Counted from the stretch's first letter, positions 7,643-17,040 are shown. The stretch is DNA of 64,000 nt from Leucobacter chromiireducens (GCF_003917135.1 NZ_RPDI01000010.1:3794-67793), one strand, 5' to 3'. The notes: generated by a model from the sequence alone, not told the origin. Program-made: numbers and translations.

Positions 7643-9310
7643 TCACACCTCGCTCGTTGCCGGCGGCATCACGGTTGCGTCGATGACCACGTGGATCAGG
7701 GCTGGTCCGGCTGCGGCGAGCGCGCGGTCGAGCGCGTCGGCGAACTCATCCGTGCGCGTCACGTGCTCGCCGTGCCCGCCAAACGAGCGCATCCAGTCTG
7801 CGAAGTTGGGATTCGCCATCGCGGTGCCCGATGGCCGGCCGGGGTAGTGACGCTCCTGGTGCTGCACGATGGTCCCGTACACCCCGTTGTCGACGACGAT
7901 GACGAGCGGGCTCGCGCCGTGCGCGAAGGCCGTTGCGATCTCCTGCCCGTTCATGAGGAAGTCACCGTCACCGCACACGGCTACCGCTCGCTTGCCCGGC
8001 TGCGCAAGGGAGGCCGCGACCGCCGCGGGCACCGCGAGACCCATGGCGCCGTTGCGCGCGCCGACGAGGCTCGCTGGTCGCAGGTGACGCACGAAGCGGT
8101 GCGCCCAGATCGTAGCGTTTCCGGCGCCGAAGGTCAGCGTCGCGTCGCCGTCGAGCCGGTCGTCGAGGAGGCCGAACGCAACCCCGAGGTCGACGCCGAG
8201 CGCCGCGGCCTCCGGGGAGCCGGGTGCGAGGCCGTTGGCGGTGGCGTCCGGACGGTGCGCGGCGTACGCGCGCTGCGCGGCGGCGCGCTCGGTCAGCCAC
8301 GTCTGGTCCCGGTCTCCGCGAACGGTGCCGGGGTCGAGCGCTGCCAGGCCGGCAACGAACGTCTCGGGGGTGGCGACGAGGTGCTGGTCGATTCGGCCGG
8401 CGTGTGTCGCCGCGTTCGGGTCGGCGACGGCGAGCACAGTGGGGGTGTCGAGCCCGGCGGTGTACCCCTCGCTGAGCACGTCGGCGCGGGTGCACCCAAC
8501 GAACACGAGCAGGTCAGCCTCGGCGTACCCGGCAAGGATCTGATCGCCGCGGCCATACCCGAGCCACCCGGCCCAGGCTGCGGAGTCGTGCGGCACGGCA
8601 TCGTAGGCGCGCCAATCGCAGAACACCGGGATCCCCGCGGCCTCGGCAAACGCGGCGAGCGCTCCCCCGGCCCCGCGCTCCCAGCCATCCCCGCCGAGCA
8701 CAAAGGCGGGGCGCTGGGCGGCGGTCAGACGCTCCGCGAACTCGCGGAGCTCATCCTGAGCTGGCGCGGGACGCGCCGGACGCGAGGGCGCGGGGACCGC
8801 GGCGTCGGTGTGCACCATGAGGAGATCCTCGGGAAGCCCCACCACCACGGGGCCAGGGCGACCGCTCGCGGCGATGCGGAGCGCCTCGTCGACGAGCTCA
8901 CCGGCGCGAGCTGGGTCGTCGATCGTGAGGACGCGCTTCGCCGTCGATCCGAACCAGCCGGTCAGCGAGAACTCCTGGAAGGCGTCGCGCTCCCGGTCGG
9001 CGACGGGAACCAGGCCGACGAACAGCACGAGGGCTGTCGCATCCTGCCAGGCGGTGTGCACCGCGATCATCGCGTTTGCGGCCCCCGGCCCGCGCGTCAC
9101 CATCGCGATCCCCGGGCGGGAGGTCAGCCGCCCCTCGGCGAGCGCCATGAACCCTGCCCCGCCCTCGTGCCGGCACACCACCGTCTCGATCGCCGAATCG
9201 TGGAGGCCATCGAGCACGTCGAGGTAGCTCTCGCCTGGAACGGCGTACACGCGTTCGACGCCGTGGGCTTCGAGGGTCCGCACGATGAGGTGGCCGGCTG
9301 ACTGTGACAT
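7643..9310 (-). CDS. Thiamine-diphosphate-dependent enzyme (acetolactate synthase / benzoylformate decarboxylase superfamily)
   Basis: A 555-residue enzyme with the three-domain architecture of the pyruvate-decarboxylase superfamily. The catalytic glutamate that activates thiamine diphosphate is present at about residue 49 in RHEGGAGFMA, so it is not a glyoxylate carboligase, which lacks this Glu. The cofactor motif GDGDFLMNGQEIATA with the downstream Asn (VVDNGVYGT) lies at about residue 440. AAAGGA upstream supports ATG 9310. It sits between a transporter and two amidases; a C-C lyase or decarboxylase acting on the 2-oxoacid released by those hydrolases is a reasonable inference. Confidence 0.85.
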   Translation of the reverse strand: MSQSAGHLIVRTLEAHGVERVYAVPGESYLDVLDGLHDSAIETVVCRHEGGAGFMALAEGRLTSRPGIAMVTRGPGAANAMIAVHTAWQDATALVLFVGLVPVADRERDAFQEFSLTGWFGSTAKRVLTIDDPARAGELVDEALRIAASGRPGPVVVGLPEDLLMVHTDAAVPAPSRPARPAPAQDELREFAERLTAAQRPAFVLGGDGWERGAGGALAAFAEAAGIPVFCDWRAYDAVPHDSAAWAGWLGYGRGDQILAGYAEADLLVFVGCTRADVLSEGYTAGLDTPTVLAVADPNAATHAGRIDQHLVATPETFVAGLAALDPGTVRGDRDQTWLTERAAAQRAYAAHRPDATANGLAPGSPEAAALGVDLGVAFGLLDDRLDGDATLTFGAGNATIWAHRFVRHLRPASLVGARNGAMGLAVPAAVAASLAQPGKRAVAVCGDGDFLMNGQEIATAFAHGASPLVIVVDNGVYGTIVQHQERHYPGRPSGTAMANPNFADWMRSFGGHGEHVTRTDEFADALDRALAAAGPALIHVVIDATVMPPATSEV

Positions 9311-9396
9311 TCGGGGCTGATCCTTTGCTCTGGTCAAGTGGGGTGGTGAGAGACGCGGTGCGCGCGCCGGATGCAGAGGCCCGGCGCGCGCACCGT

Positions 9397-10728
9397 CTAG
9401 TGCTTGAACCCTGGCAGCTTCACGCTGAGTCGCGGTGCGACAACGCCGGCGACCGCGGTGAAGAGCGAGAGGAACACGAGCATCGCTGCTGCGGGCCACC
9501 AGTGGTCGTTTGCCGCCGCGACGAAGCCGGTCGCGAGCAGCGGGATGAAGCCGGAGAGCATGCCGGCGACGTTCTGCGCCATGCCGACACCGGTGTAGCG
9601 GGTCTTCGCTGGGAAGAGGCCGGTGAGCACGGTTCCGGAGGCCGCGTACGGCAGCGACAGGGTGCAGACCGCGAGCGTCATCGCAATCACCACGAGCACC
9701 GGGTTGCCCGAGGTGAGCAGCAGGAACGACGGCACAGCGACGATGGCGGACGCGACACCGCCCCACAAGATCACGCGGCTCGCGCCGTACTTGGCGCCGA
9801 GGTTGCCGCCCCAGATCAGGACGAAGATCTCCGCAGCCGCGGCGACCATGCTGCCGAGCAGCATCAGCGAGGAGTCGTAGCCGAGCACGTTCACGCCGTA
9901 CCAGACGCAGAATGCGGTCACGAGGTAGAAGCCGCCGACGCCGAGCAGCGCGGCAGCCATGCCAACGATGATCTGCTTCCAGCTGTCGCGGAACGTGGTG
10001 AGTACCGGGCTCTTGACGACCTCACCCGACTCCTCGAGCTGGCGGAACACGGGGGACTCCTCGAGCTTCGATCGGATGTAGATCGCGACGAGCAGCAGCG
10101 GCAGTGCAATGAGGAACGGGATGCGCCATCCCCAGGCGTCGAAGTTCTCCTTCGAGAACAGCAGCGTCATCACGAAGAAGCCACCCGAGGAGAGAATGGT
10201 GCCGATCGGAGAGCCAATCTGCGGGATCGCAGCGTACTTCGCGCGCAGGTGCAGCGGAGCGTTCTCGACGACGATGGTCATCGCACCGGACCATTCGCCT
10301 CCAACGAACAAGCCCTGGAGCACGCGCAGCAGCACGAGCAGGACCGGGGCGGCGATGCCAATGGCCGCGTAGGTCGGGAGCATGCCGATGAGGCCGGTCA
10401 CGAGACCGATGCCGACGATCGTGATCATCAGCACCTTGCGGCGACCCACCCGGTCACCCATGCGGCCGAAGATGATGCCGCCGATGGGGCGCGCCGCGAG
10501 ACCGACGCCGAACGTGGCGAAGGAGGCGAGCGCTGCGGCGGTCGCGTTCTCACTCGTGAAGTACTGCACGTTGAACACGAGCGCAGCTGCCGCGCTGAAC
10601 AGGAAGAAGTCGTACCACTCGAGGGCGGTTCCGATCAGCGCACCGAGCGCGACCTTATTCGCGTCCTTCACACTGAGTTCTTGGGTGGCGTCATATTCGA
10701 TCGTCGCCGTATGGGTTGTCTCGCTCAT
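9397..10728 (-). CDS. MFS transporter, metabolite:H+ symporter (MHS) type
   Basis: A 443-residue major-facilitator protein with about 12 hydrophobic segments. The MHS signatures are clear: GTALEWYDFFLFS in the first membrane helix, GRMGDRVGRRKVLM in loop 2-3, and GLFVGGEWSGAM. The family imports organic acids, betaines and amides with protons. The ATG at 10728 follows GGAGAG; a longer open frame upstream lacks a ribosome site and overlaps the divergent regulator promoter. It is the first gene of the operon and presumably brings in the substrate of the three enzymes behind it. Confidence 0.88.
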   Translation of the reverse strand: MSETTHTATIEYDATQELSVKDANKVALGALIGTALEWYDFFLFSAAAALVFNVQYFTSENATAAALASFATFGVGLAARPIGGIIFGRMGDRVGRRKVLMITIVGIGLVTGLIGMLPTYAAIGIAAPVLLVLLRVLQGLFVGGEWSGAMTIVVENAPLHLRAKYAAIPQIGSPIGTILSSGGFFVMTLLFSKENFDAWGWRIPFLIALPLLLVAIYIRSKLEESPVFRQLEESGEVVKSPVLTTFRDSWKQIIVGMAAALLGVGGFYLVTAFCVWYGVNVLGYDSSLMLLGSMVAAAAEIFVLIWGGNLGAKYGASRVILWGGVASAIVAVPSFLLLTSGNPVLVVIAMTLAVCTLSLPYAASGTVLTGLFPAKTRYTGVGMAQNVAGMLSGFIPLLATGFVAAANDHWWPAAAMLVFLSLFTAVAGVVAPRLSVKLPGFKH

Positions 10729-10790
10729 TTGCTCTCTCCGTCGAGGATGCGGGATCCGAATGCGGTGGCGTGCCTGCGCGGACGCGCGGG

Positions 10791-10812
10791 CCTTGCATAC
10801 GAGCATTGCAGG
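10791..10812. promoter_or_regulatory. Candidate operator in the MFS/PucR divergent spacer
   Basis: CCTTGCATAC followed by GAGCATTGCAGG contains two inverted TGCA-centred arms (CCTTGCA and TGCAGG). It lies near the middle of the 152-bp spacer shared by the transporter operon and the PucR gene. A PucR-type binding site is a guess from position. Confidence 0.3.
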
Positions 10813-10880
10813 TAAATCGCCCTGACTCGCACGTCTTCTGCCGCCGATGTGGTCACTCAAACAGGGCAGATGCACATAAC

Positions 10881-12062
10881 ATGAGAAATATGTCCGAGAA
10901 TCCGCCGCGCTCACTCAGCGACACCCCCACCGCGGGCGACCGCGCTCGCTGGCTCGAGCTCCTCGATCGGCTCGACATCGACGAGCTCACCACGAGCTTC
11001 GTTGAGCTCATCCACACCGTCCCCGGATACGACCCGCCCCCGGTACCGCGCTCCGAGATCCGTCGAACCGGCGCGCTCTCGTTCATCGCGCTGATCGACG
11101 GGCTCCGCTCGGGAGGCCTCACCGACACGATCCCGGTGGCCAGCGACGTCGGCGTCTCCCGCGCCCGCGCCCGCGTCCCCATCACCTCGCTGATGACCGC
11201 GATCCGCAACGACTTCACGGTGCTGTGGGAGGCGCTCACCCGAGTCGCCAGCCCGGACGATGCCGAGCTCATCGTTCGGCACACCGGAATCGTGCTGCGC
11301 ACGGTCGACGAGTACGCCGGACAGACCCAGCGCGCCTACGTGGCCGAGACGCAGCGCATGCGCGAGGAGGCGGCCTCGGTGCGCCAGGGGCTCATCGCCG
11401 CGGTGTTTCAGGACCCCCAACCCACCCCGGAGCGGCTCACCGCGATCGCCGCTGAGCTGCAGCTCCCCCAGGACACCGCGCTCATCGTCGCCGCAGCGGT
11501 CGGCGACGACGTCGCCCCGCTCCGGGTCGCGGTTGCGGAACTCGAGCGGGCGAGCGGCACCGCATTCACCCATCACCTCGGCGACGCACTCGTCGTGTTC
11601 ACCCCGCAGCACGTCCTCCCGGGCTCCCGGCTCGCCGAGCTCCACACCCACCTCGCCTCGCTCCGCATCGGACTCACCCTGGCGCGACAGGGCCTCCCCG
11701 AACTGCGCCAGGCCGCGATCACCGCGCGTGACCTTGCGCGCGCGATCCAGTCCACCGAGCACGGCGCAATGACCTGGACGCGCGGCTGGGCGCGCATCGC
11801 GGCGCAGCGCCTCTCGGACAGCGGCACCCCAGCGCTCGCCGACGTCCACTCCGCGCTCGCCGACTGCGGCACCGCCGAGCGCGCGCGACTGGAGGAGGCG
11901 GTGCGCAGCTATCTCCGCACGGGCAGCATCGGCGAGTCTGCCGCGGAGCTGTTCTGCCACCGGAACACCCTCACCAACCGGCTCCACCGTTTCGCGACGC
12001 TCACCGGGGTCGATCCGACGATCCCGCAGGACGCGGCCCGGCTCGTGGTCGGCTGGGCGTAG
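10881..12062 (+). CDS. PucR-family transcriptional regulator
   Basis: A 393-residue regulator. The C-terminal helix-turn-helix of the PucR/CdaR type is plain: VRSYLRTGSIGESAAELF, then HRNTLTNRLHRF. The middle holds a GGDEF-like degenerate domain and the N-terminus an effector domain. ATG 10881 is used here; ATG 10890 is an equally possible start, and neither has a strong ribosome site. The gene diverges from the transporter-hydrolase operon at 4657-10728. PucR proteins commonly activate purine or amide catabolism in response to a pathway metabolite, so control of that operon is likely but inferred. Confidence 0.85.
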   Translation: MRNMSENPPRSLSDTPTAGDRARWLELLDRLDIDELTTSFVELIHTVPGYDPPPVPRSEIRRTGALSFIALIDGLRSGGLTDTIPVASDVGVSRARARVPITSLMTAIRNDFTVLWEALTRVASPDDAELIVRHTGIVLRTVDEYAGQTQRAYVAETQRMREEAASVRQGLIAAVFQDPQPTPERLTAIAAELQLPQDTALIVAAAVGDDVAPLRVAVAELERASGTAFTHHLGDALVVFTPQHVLPGSRLAELHTHLASLRIGLTLARQGLPELRQAAITARDLARAIQSTEHGAMTWTRGWARIAAQRLSDSGTPALADVHSALADCGTAERARLEEAVRSYLRTGSIGESAAELFCHRNTLTNRLHRFATLTGVDPTIPQDAARLVVGWA

Positions 12063-12181
12063 CCGAGGCCACGGGGCGCGCGCGGCCCCACGCACCCCGC
12101 ACCCCCTCCCCGCCTGAGAAGCCGCCCCCAGTCCGCCCGGACACGCCTGTGAGCGGCGGTTTCACCCCTACGCTGAGGAGC

Positions 12182-12601
12182 ATGAACTGCCCCAGCGACG
12201 GAACGACCCTGCTCATGAGCGAGCGACAGGGCATCGAGATCGACTACTGCCCAGAGTGCCGCGGCATCTGGCTCGACCGGGGTGAGCTCGACAAGATCCT
12301 CGAGCGCGCGCAGGCCGAGGCCGCAGCGTTCACCGCGCCGCAGGCCACGACGCCCCAGGCGCCGGCGCAGCCGACGCAGCCCGCACCGCCCGCCCCGCAG
12401 CAGTACGCCGCGCCGCAGCACTACGCCGACCCGGTACCGACGCAGCCCGCCGCTGACCCCCGCCACGGCCAGTACGGAGGCGGCGACTACCGGCAGGACG
12501 ACCGCCGCCGCGACAGCCGAGGCGGCGATCCACGCTACGGCGACCCGCGCTACCGCAAGAAGAAGAGCCCGTTCGACTTCCTCGGTGACATCTTCGACTG
12601 A
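12182..12601 (+). CDS. TFIIB-type zinc-ribbon protein
   Basis: A 139-residue soluble protein. The N-terminus has a zinc ribbon: MNCPSDG, then YCPECRGIWLDRGELDK, typical of the short zf-TFIIB proteins of bacteria. The middle is a Pro/Ala/Gln-rich linker, and the tail is rich in Arg, Asp and Gly, ending in the hydrophobic KKKSPFDFLGDIFD. GAGGAG one base before the ATG window fixes the start at 12182; an in-frame GTG at 12149 is not supported. A -10-like TACGCT ends 7 nt before the ATG. The function of this family is not established. Confidence 0.85.
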   Translation: MNCPSDGTTLLMSERQGIEIDYCPECRGIWLDRGELDKILERAQAEAAAFTAPQATTPQAPAQPTQPAPPAPQQYAAPQHYADPVPTQPAADPRHGQYGGGDYRQDDRRRDSRGGDPRYGDPRYRKKKSPFDFLGDIFD

Positions 12602-12639
12602 GCACCCACGCTCAACGGCCGCATGCGCAGCCGCAGTCG

Positions 12640-13296
12640 CTACCTGGCGGCTGCGGCTGAGCGCGCGATCGAGTCGAGAATCGCGGTGATGCCCGCGCGA
12701 TACACGGTGATCCCGTCGATCGCGAGCAGGGCGTCCCGGTGCTCGCTGACGTGCGGGAAGTCCGCGAGATCGACCGAGCCGAAGGTGCTGATCCACGGGA
12801 TCGTGCCGTCGCGGCTGCTCTCCGCACGCTCGAGCGCCTCCTGCGCGAGCGCGGCGCTCTGCGCGAGCGTAAAACCGGAGATCGCGGCGTAGGCGGTGAT
12901 GAGGTCGGCGCCGGCGAGGCCGGCCTCGGAGAGCATTTCGAGCAGGAACTCGTCTGACGCGACGTCTCCCGGGCCCACCGGATCCACCATCGCCCACTCG
13001 GCACCGATTGCCGGGTGCTCAAGGCTCAGCGCAGCCATGCGCGTCGCGAACGCCTCGAGGCGGTCGCGCCAGTCGCCGACGGCCGCGCGCGCGTCGGCCG
13101 TCGCGGTGGCAGCGAGCTGGTCGAGCGCGGCGCGCGTCAGCTCGTCCTTGTTGCGGAAGTGGCGGTACATCGCCGTCGCGTCGACGCCGAGCGCCTCCCC
13201 GAGCCGCTTGAACGTGATCCGCGCCTGCGGTTCGTCGCTCGCGAGTTCGAGCACTGCCGCGACGATCGTACGCTGGTCCAGGCGGCCTCGCTTCAT
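12640..13296 (-). CDS. TetR/AcrR-family transcriptional regulator
   Basis: A 218-residue regulator with an N-terminal TetR helix-turn-helix (FKRLGEALGVDATAMYRHFRNKDEL, about residues 29-54 in three helices) and an all-helical ligand-binding domain of the TetR_C type. The start is decided by the ribosome site: GGAGGT lies 7 nt before ATG 13296, inside an otherwise possible upstream ATG at 13311, which would destroy that site's use. It is divergent from the Pr6Pr membrane protein gene; the 150-bp spacer probably contains its operator, although no clear palindrome was identified. The ligand is unknown. Confidence 0.88.
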   Translation of the reverse strand: MKRGRLDQRTIVAAVLELASDEPQARITFKRLGEALGVDATAMYRHFRNKDELTRAALDQLAATATADARAAVGDWRDRLEAFATRMAALSLEHPAIGAEWAMVDPVGPGDVASDEFLLEMLSEAGLAGADLITAYAAISGFTLAQSAALAQEALERAESSRDGTIPWISTFGSVDLADFPHVSEHRDALLAIDGITVYRAGITAILDSIARSAAAAR

Positions 13297-13446
13297 GTGC
13301 GCCACCTCCATGTGCTCGCGTGCTCGCCCGAGTGCGTGCGCGTCTTGGTCTCCGTCAGTCTACTGCGGCCCCGACGCGCGCACCTTCGCGGCACACGCCG
13401 CTCAGATCAGGCAGAAAAGTCGCATCGCACGTGATCAAATAGAGCC

Positions 13447-14184
13447 ATGAGCCAGCTTACCGCGCCACCCTCGACCGACCGACTCGGCGCGATCGCCGAG
13501 GGGGCACTCACCTCCCGCCTCCTCGCGCTCGGGTTCCGGGTCGTGGCGTTCGCGGTGATTCTGACCGGCGTGGTGCGCATCACCGGGATCTTCACGGCGG
13601 ATCCCACCTGGGGGTCGCTGAAGTTCTATACCGTGCTGAGCAACCTGCTCTGCCTCGTCTGGGTCGCGGTGCTCATCGTGCGCACGCTCCGCGATCTCTC
13701 CGCGGCGGGACCGCGCGGGCACTCCACCCCGTCGGCGCGCTGGAGCGGCGCGATCATGATGGCGATCACGGTGACGTTCCTCGTCTACCTCATTGTGCTG
13801 GTGCCTGCGACGTTCACGCAGGACAGCGACTACGAGCCGTTCTCGCTCACGGACAACCTGATCCACATCATCACACCGATCCTGCTGATCCTCGACTGGC
13901 TGCTGTTCGTTCCGAAGGGACGGCTGCGCTGGATCGACCCGCTGCTGTGGGCGCTCATCCCCTACGCGTACCTCGCGTACGCGCTCGTCTACGGCGGGCT
14001 GGGCGGGGAGTTCGTTGCCGGCCAGACCTACCCCTACCCGTTCCTCAACGTGGCGGTGTACGGGGCCGGCGGGGTCGCGCTCTGGATCCTGGCGCTCTCG
14101 GTCGCGCTCATCGGCGTCGGCTACGTCTACGTCGCGCTCGACCGGCTCCTGGCGCGCGCGTTCAGCGCGCACGCGTCGTCGTAG
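13447..14184 (+). CDS. Pr6Pr-family membrane protein
   Basis: A 245-residue integral membrane protein with about six hydrophobic segments. The family signature features are present: FYTVLSNLLCL in the second segment, NLIHIITPILLILDWLLF in the fourth, and the WALIPYAYLAYALVYG and YPYPFLNV stretches. These resemble the FAR-17a/AIG1-like fold, whose eukaryotic members hydrolyse fatty-acid esters of hydroxy fatty acids; the bacterial role is unknown. It diverges from the TetR gene, the only obvious candidate regulator. TCAAAT lies 6 nt before the ATG and could serve as a leaderless -10 box. Confidence 0.8.
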   Translation: MSQLTAPPSTDRLGAIAEGALTSRLLALGFRVVAFAVILTGVVRITGIFTADPTWGSLKFYTVLSNLLCLVWVAVLIVRTLRDLSAAGPRGHSTPSARWSGAIMMAITVTFLVYLIVLVPATFTQDSDYEPFSLTDNLIHIITPILLILDWLLFVPKGRLRWIDPLLWALIPYAYLAYALVYGGLGGEFVAGQTYPYPFLNVAVYGAGGVALWILALSVALIGVGYVYVALDRLLARAFSAHASS

Positions 14185-14217
14185 CCCGGGGACGCACTCT
14201 CGCGCTCCGCCGCCTCA

Positions 14218-14246
14218 TTGACGGCCGAGCATGCCTCGATTACGCT
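14218..14246 (+). promoter_or_regulatory. Promoter of the LATTG surface-protein gene
   Basis: TTGACG (14218-14223) and TACGCT (14241-14246) are separated by exactly 17 nt, a strong actinobacterial vegetative promoter. Transcription would start near 14253 and give a leader of about 80 nt before GTG 14332. The -10 hexamer is the same TACGCT found in front of several other genes in this window. Confidence 0.65.
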
Positions 14247-14331
14247 CGCTGATGTCGTGCGTGGGCGAGGGGGCCCCACCGCGTCAGAGACTTTTGCTCC
14301 CACGCTGCGCACCGCAGCATCGGGGGATGAC

Positions 14332-17016
14332 GTGGGTTCGAAGCTACGGGCACTTGGGGTGGGCGGGTTCGCCGCGCTCCTCGCACTTTCATCGGCGGCT
14401 CCGGCCGCCGCGGAGCCGAGCGTCGCCGCGGCGCCAGCGGCGAGCGATTTTCCGCCGCCAGCCGTGCCGAACGCCGACTGCACCGTCGGCACCGTCTTCA
14501 CGGTGACGGAGGCGACCGGCACCGGTCCCGGCTCGCTGTATCGTGCGGTCTGGGAGGCGAACGAGCAGCCCGGGGTCGACAGTGTGGTGATCCCCGCTGG
14601 CATGACCGTGATCGCGGACTACACGATCCCGCTCACCGAGTCGATTCGTCTCTGCGGCGCCGACGCCAGAACGTCGCAGATCACGCTCACGAACCCGGCT
14701 CCCGAGCATCGTCTCACCACCCCGCCGGCGAACGCGCTCACGCCAGCGTTCGACGATCCCGAGTGGATTCCCGACTACTTCGGCAGCCTGCTCGACGGCA
14801 GTCTGCTCGGGGACACCCCGATCTCCGCGAGCCTCTCCTCGCTCACGATGAACGGGGAGCTCGACGCCGAGGGCAGCTACTTTGAGGCGGTGTTCGTCAC
14901 GAGCAGCGCGCAGCGCGATGTCCCGCTCGTCTACCGCGACCTCACGCTCACCGATCTCGGGAGCCTGGCGCAGGTGCGCGCGGACAGCGGCTCCGTCTAC
15001 GCTGACGGGCTGACGATCGAGGGCTCGGTCCCCGGCACGCACAGCTCAGTCGTCGACGTCCAGCGCCTGTTCGGTGAGCTTGCGCTCACCAACAGCACGA
15101 TCACGGGCGCCACCACGGGGGCGGTGACGGTCTGGAACGCATTCCTCGGGGAGAATCAGCGCATCACGATCGACCATGTGAACTTCAGCGACAGCGACAC
15201 GAGCAGCACGGTCCAGAACGGTTCGCTCGTGTCAATCCCCGGCGTCCTCGGCCGTGGCGAACAGGCCGCAAGCCGCCCAGGGGCGGGGGAACCCCTCCTC
15301 GTCGTGAACGAAGTCGATGTGAAGAACATCTTCCCGAACCCTGACGTTCCGGCCGCGCCCTCACCCGTGATCTCACTGTGGCAGGCATACGGCGACGTGT
15401 TCGTCGCGAACACGAGCATCTCCCAGCCAGCGCAGGATCGCTCGGCGGGTGACGCCCCAGCGGCGATCTCGCTGCAGGGGGTCGCTGGCCGGCTCGCCGT
15501 GGTCGACTCGAGCATCACCGACATGCTCGGCGCAGCGATCGACTACCACGCATACGCGCGCTGGGATCAGCCGGATCAGCTCGGCCTGACGATCGAACGC
15601 AGCACCGTCTCCCGAATCGGTCGGCTGGACGATGGCTGGTCCCCGGCCATCACCGCGAACGTGTCAACGGCCGAGCCGCTCAGCGTGCCGGCCGTGCAGC
15701 TCACCGACTCGCAGTTCATTGAGATCGCCTCCGACGACGGCCCAGGTGGCGTCGAGCTGCGGTTCACCTCGGCGCTCCCGGCCAGAATGGCCGGCCAGGC
15801 AGCCGCACCGGCAGCGGAACCAGCGGCGGCTGGCGTCCCAGCGGTCGCGGTCAGCGGCTCAACCTTCGCGAACAATTCCGGCCGTGAGGCGAACGACCTC
15901 GTTGCGAACGTGTTCGGCGACTGGACCGCGGACGCCGAAGCGGTGACGATCGCCAACTCAACGTTCTCCGGAACGCCGGGCGGGGAGGGCGCAGCTGAGG
16001 CTGCGGTCTCCGTGTCCTCCGGGGGCGGCCAGCTCCGGCTCAGCGAGGTCACGATGCACGGGCTGGGGGTCACCCAGTATGGGATGGGCGATGACACCGT
16101 CACGATGCGCGTCGAGAACTCGGCGATCCAGACGAACACCGGTCTCCGCGCCCTCGCGGTGGAGGACGCGGCTGCGCCCGTCGCAACGCACACGAGCGTG
16201 ACCGACGCGAGCGGCGCAGCGTTCGGCGCCGACGTGGTGACCGCAGCGGAGATGGGACTCGGCGGGCTCGCCGAGAACGGCGGCCAGTCGTACCGTGATG
16301 GGAGCGCGCTGCTCACGCACCTCCCCGCGAGTGACTCCGCACTCGTTGACACCGCGGCACCCGCGGCGGCGACCGCCTCCGACCAGCGCGGGATCGTGCG
16401 ACCGCAGGGCAGCGCCCCCGATCGCGGCGCGGTTGAGGTGGTGCAGGCTCAGGTGTCATCGGTGCTCGAGCTCGGCCAGGATGTCGAGGTTGCTGCGGGG
16501 AAGCCGGCAACGCTCACCGCGTCGCGCAGCGGCTCGGCGGAGGGCGAGGTCTCCGCGACCGTGCAGCTCACCGGGGGCACCGCCGCTCGGGCCGCCGATG
16601 GCAGCGCGATTCCCGGCACCGACTACGTTGCCGAGTCGTTCGTGGTGACCTGGGCCGACGGCGAGACCGCTGATCAGACGTTCACCGTGCAGACGCTCGC
16701 GCGCGGCGAGGCCGGCACGCGGACCCTCACCGCGTCGCTCGCCGACCCGAGTGGCACCGCAACCCTCGGCGAGGACACGAGCGCCACGGTCACGATCGTC
16801 GAGCGCGCACCGGTCGATCCCCAACCACCGGTGACGCCGACGGACCCGAGTGAGCCGGCGACGCCGCAGCCTCCAGCCGGCGGCACCGACGGGCTCGCGA
16901 CCACCGGCGGTGAGTCGCCGATCGCCTGGGCAGCACTCGCGGCAGTCCTCGCCGCAGCTGGCGGCGCTGCGCTCTTCGCGGGGCGCAAGATTGGGGGCTC
17001 GCGGTCCCGCGCGTAG
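14332..17016 (+). CDS. Cell-wall-anchored surface protein with beta-helix and Calx-beta domains (LATTG sorting signal)
   Basis: An 894-residue exported protein. A signal peptide (basic KLR, hydrophobic core GFAALLALSS, cleavage after APAAA) is followed by a Cys-containing entry segment (NADCTVG to RLCGADA, with GPGSLYRAVWEAN resembling the CSLREA domain). About 500 residues of parallel beta-helix-like repeats follow with recurrent NSTITG/NSTFSG-type turns, then a Calx-beta domain at about 750-850. A Pro/Thr linker precedes the sorting motif LATTG, a hydrophobic helix and a basic tail. GTG 14332 is chosen because GGGGGA lies 4 nt upstream and the signal peptide begins there. No sortase gene is in the window. 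Probable role: surface adhesion or polysaccharide contact. Confidence 0.78.
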   Translation: MGSKLRALGVGGFAALLALSSAAPAAAEPSVAAAPAASDFPPPAVPNADCTVGTVFTVTEATGTGPGSLYRAVWEANEQPGVDSVVIPAGMTVIADYTIPLTESIRLCGADARTSQITLTNPAPEHRLTTPPANALTPAFDDPEWIPDYFGSLLDGSLLGDTPISASLSSLTMNGELDAEGSYFEAVFVTSSAQRDVPLVYRDLTLTDLGSLAQVRADSGSVYADGLTIEGSVPGTHSSVVDVQRLFGELALTNSTITGATTGAVTVWNAFLGENQRITIDHVNFSDSDTSSTVQNGSLVSIPGVLGRGEQAASRPGAGEPLLVVNEVDVKNIFPNPDVPAAPSPVISLWQAYGDVFVANTSISQPAQDRSAGDAPAAISLQGVAGRLAVVDSSITDMLGAAIDYHAYARWDQPDQLGLTIERSTVSRIGRLDDGWSPAITANVSTAEPLSVPAVQLTDSQFIEIASDDGPGGVELRFTSALPARMAGQAAAPAAEPAAAGVPAVAVSGSTFANNSGREANDLVANVFGDWTADAEAVTIANSTFSGTPGGEGAAEAAVSVSSGGGQLRLSEVTMHGLGVTQYGMGDDTVTMRVENSAIQTNTGLRALAVEDAAAPVATHTSVTDASGAAFGADVVTAAEMGLGGLAENGGQSYRDGSALLTHLPASDSALVDTAAPAAATASDQRGIVRPQGSAPDRGAVEVVQAQVSSVLELGQDVEVAAGKPATLTASRSGSAEGEVSATVQLTGGTAARAADGSAIPGTDYVAESFVVTWADGETADQTFTVQTLARGEAGTRTLTASLADPSGTATLGEDTSATVTIVERAPVDPQPPVTPTDPSEPATPQPPAGGTDGLATTGGESPIAWAALAAVLAAAGGAALFAGRKIGGSRSRA

Positions 17017-17040
17017 CGGCGGAAGGCCGCGTGCGGCCGG

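Noticed and set aside
6164-9301. A 1045-codon open frame on the plus strand opposite the amidohydrolase and ThDP-enzyme genes
   Set aside because: It is an antisense shadow caused by high third-position GC. The residues are Arg, Gly, Val and His rich with no domain, while the minus strand encodes two clear enzymes.
7643-9310. Glyoxylate carboligase (Gcl) for a purine pathway under PucR
   Set aside because: Gcl lacks the conserved glutamate that activates the cofactor, but this protein has it in RHEGGAG. No hyi or glxR gene is nearby.
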